Assembly: GCA_030916785.1 (NCBI GenBank)
Contig: JAUPVY010000009.1
Location: 1 to 12,493, forward strand
Length of the DNA: 12,493 nt
Reading direction: 5' to 3'
Source: Patescibacteria group bacterium
GTDB lineage: Bacteria > Patescibacteriota > Minisyncoccia > Phycocordibacterales > DATDWN01
Shown here: positions 12,287 through 12,493 of the stretch, one piece after another
Layout: each line of letters opens with the position of its first letter
How positions within the stretch are numbered: the first letter of the stretch is position 1
Position numbers and translations under genes: made by a program
Notes under the pieces: generated by a model
What the model was told of the DNA's origin: nothing
What the model saw: the letters and a program-made list of their open reading frames with translations, nothing else
Database searches by the model: none

Positions 12287-12314
12287 TTGACATTTTTTTT
12301 TAAATAAGTATGCT
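12287..12314 (+). promoter_or_regulatory. Promoter of the exported-protein gene at the right edge
   Basis: Consensus TTGACA (12287-12292), a 16-base spacer and TATGCT (12309-12314). The leader would be about 12 bases, ending in ATAATAAAAAATATG. Confidence 0.6.
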
Positions 12315-12332
12315 GTTGTGATAATAAAAAAT

Positions 12333-12493
12333 ATGAATTCAAACGCGAAAAAAATATCAAGTTATATAGGTTTATTTATATCACTATTTTTGGCTGTGTT
12401 TTTCTTTTTTGGTTTTACGATAGCTACTGCTGAATCTGGAACATTTGAGTTTGGAGGTCCTTTTCCTATAACAATGGATTACTCAGGGTTGAC
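12333..12493 (+). CDS. Exported or membrane-anchored protein, N-terminal part cut by the window edge
   Basis: The frame is open from the ATG at 12333 to the window end (53 full codons). It starts MNSNAKKISSYIGLFISLFL, continues with a Phe-rich hydrophobic stretch, and has TIATAES, where signal peptidase I could cut after ATA (A-x-A). What follows (GTFEFGGPFPITMDYSGL) is polar, as expected for an extracytoplasmic protein. The mature part is too short to name. It has its own consensus promoter and lies divergent from valS. The start context (AAAAAATATG) matches that of the thioredoxin and glutaredoxin genes. Confidence 0.7.
   Translation, partial: MNSNAKKISSYIGLFISLFLAVFFFFGFTIATAESGTFEFGGPFPITMDYSGL

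Noticed and set aside
12239..12307. 22-codon frame MAINKDLMKV...
   Set aside because: It covers the TTGACA promoter of the next gene, has no promoter of its own and ends in a run of Phe codons from a T-tract.
1..12493. CRISPR array or defence cluster
   Set aside because: No regularly spaced repeats and no Cas, restriction or toxin-antitoxin pair; the HNH-like gene stands alone.

Overview
The window looks like a chromosomal segment of an uncultivated small-genome bacterium of the Candidate Phyla Radiation (Patescibacteria, probably Parcubacteria-like). The evidence is indirect. The DNA is AT-rich. SecA carries an insertion and a SEC-C zinc tail, and ValRS is only 703 residues long. There are several short membrane or zinc-ribbon proteins of a type I associate with this group. 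No gene start has a clear Shine-Dalgarno sequence. All sixteen complete or 3'-complete genes stop with TAA (14) or TAG (2), and none is interrupted by an in-frame TGA, so the standard bacterial code fits. The assignment rests on gene content read by eye; no marker phylogeny was run.

Layout, left to right. Bases 1-755 are the C-terminal TPR part of a truncated gene. Bases 756-1420 contain no ordinary gene but are full of signals: a good promoter followed about 60 bases later by a perfect UUCG-loop hairpin (candidate small RNA), a 20-bp GC-rich long hairpin, two AT-rich hairpins, a consensus DnaA-box 9-mer, and an 18-codon gene for a lysine/alanine peptide with its own promoter and terminator. 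Bases 1421-5910 form a plus-strand cluster: secA, a zinc-ribbon microprotein overlapping its end, a membrane-anchored thioredoxin, a DsbB-like oxidase and a MYG1-family hydrolase. This cluster links protein export to disulfide formation. A 36-codon membrane microprotein lies on the minus strand at 5949-6059, divergent from an FtsB/DivIC-like gene (6159-6539), which is followed by a glutaredoxin (6603-6839).

Bases 6904-8641 are the most unusual part. A helix-turn-helix protein with a LAGLIDADG-like motif ends 4 bases before tRNA-Arg(CCT). The tRNA is followed by a GC-rich, hairpin-rich stretch of about 180 bp that ends in a second copy of the tRNA 3' end and contains an inverted copy of its T-arm. 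Next come a small membrane protein, a minus-strand HNH-nuclease-like gene and tRNA-Phe(GAA). This has the look of a tRNA-targeted mobile element or its remnant. A perfect 17-bp bidirectional terminator (8642-8679) closes both tRNA-Phe and the minus-strand operon valS-prsW-hsp20 (12035 down to 8691). The right end (12036-12332) is a regulatory-looking intergenic region with repeated ATGTCCTTTA motifs, then the start of an exported protein cut by the window edge.

Expression signals are informative. In at least four genes (6904, 7826, and minus-strand 8476 and 12035) a -10 hexamer ends exactly six bases before the ATG, which predicts leaderless mRNAs. FtsB (7 bases) and secA (10 bases) are close to this. 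Another group of starts has the context AAAAAATATG.
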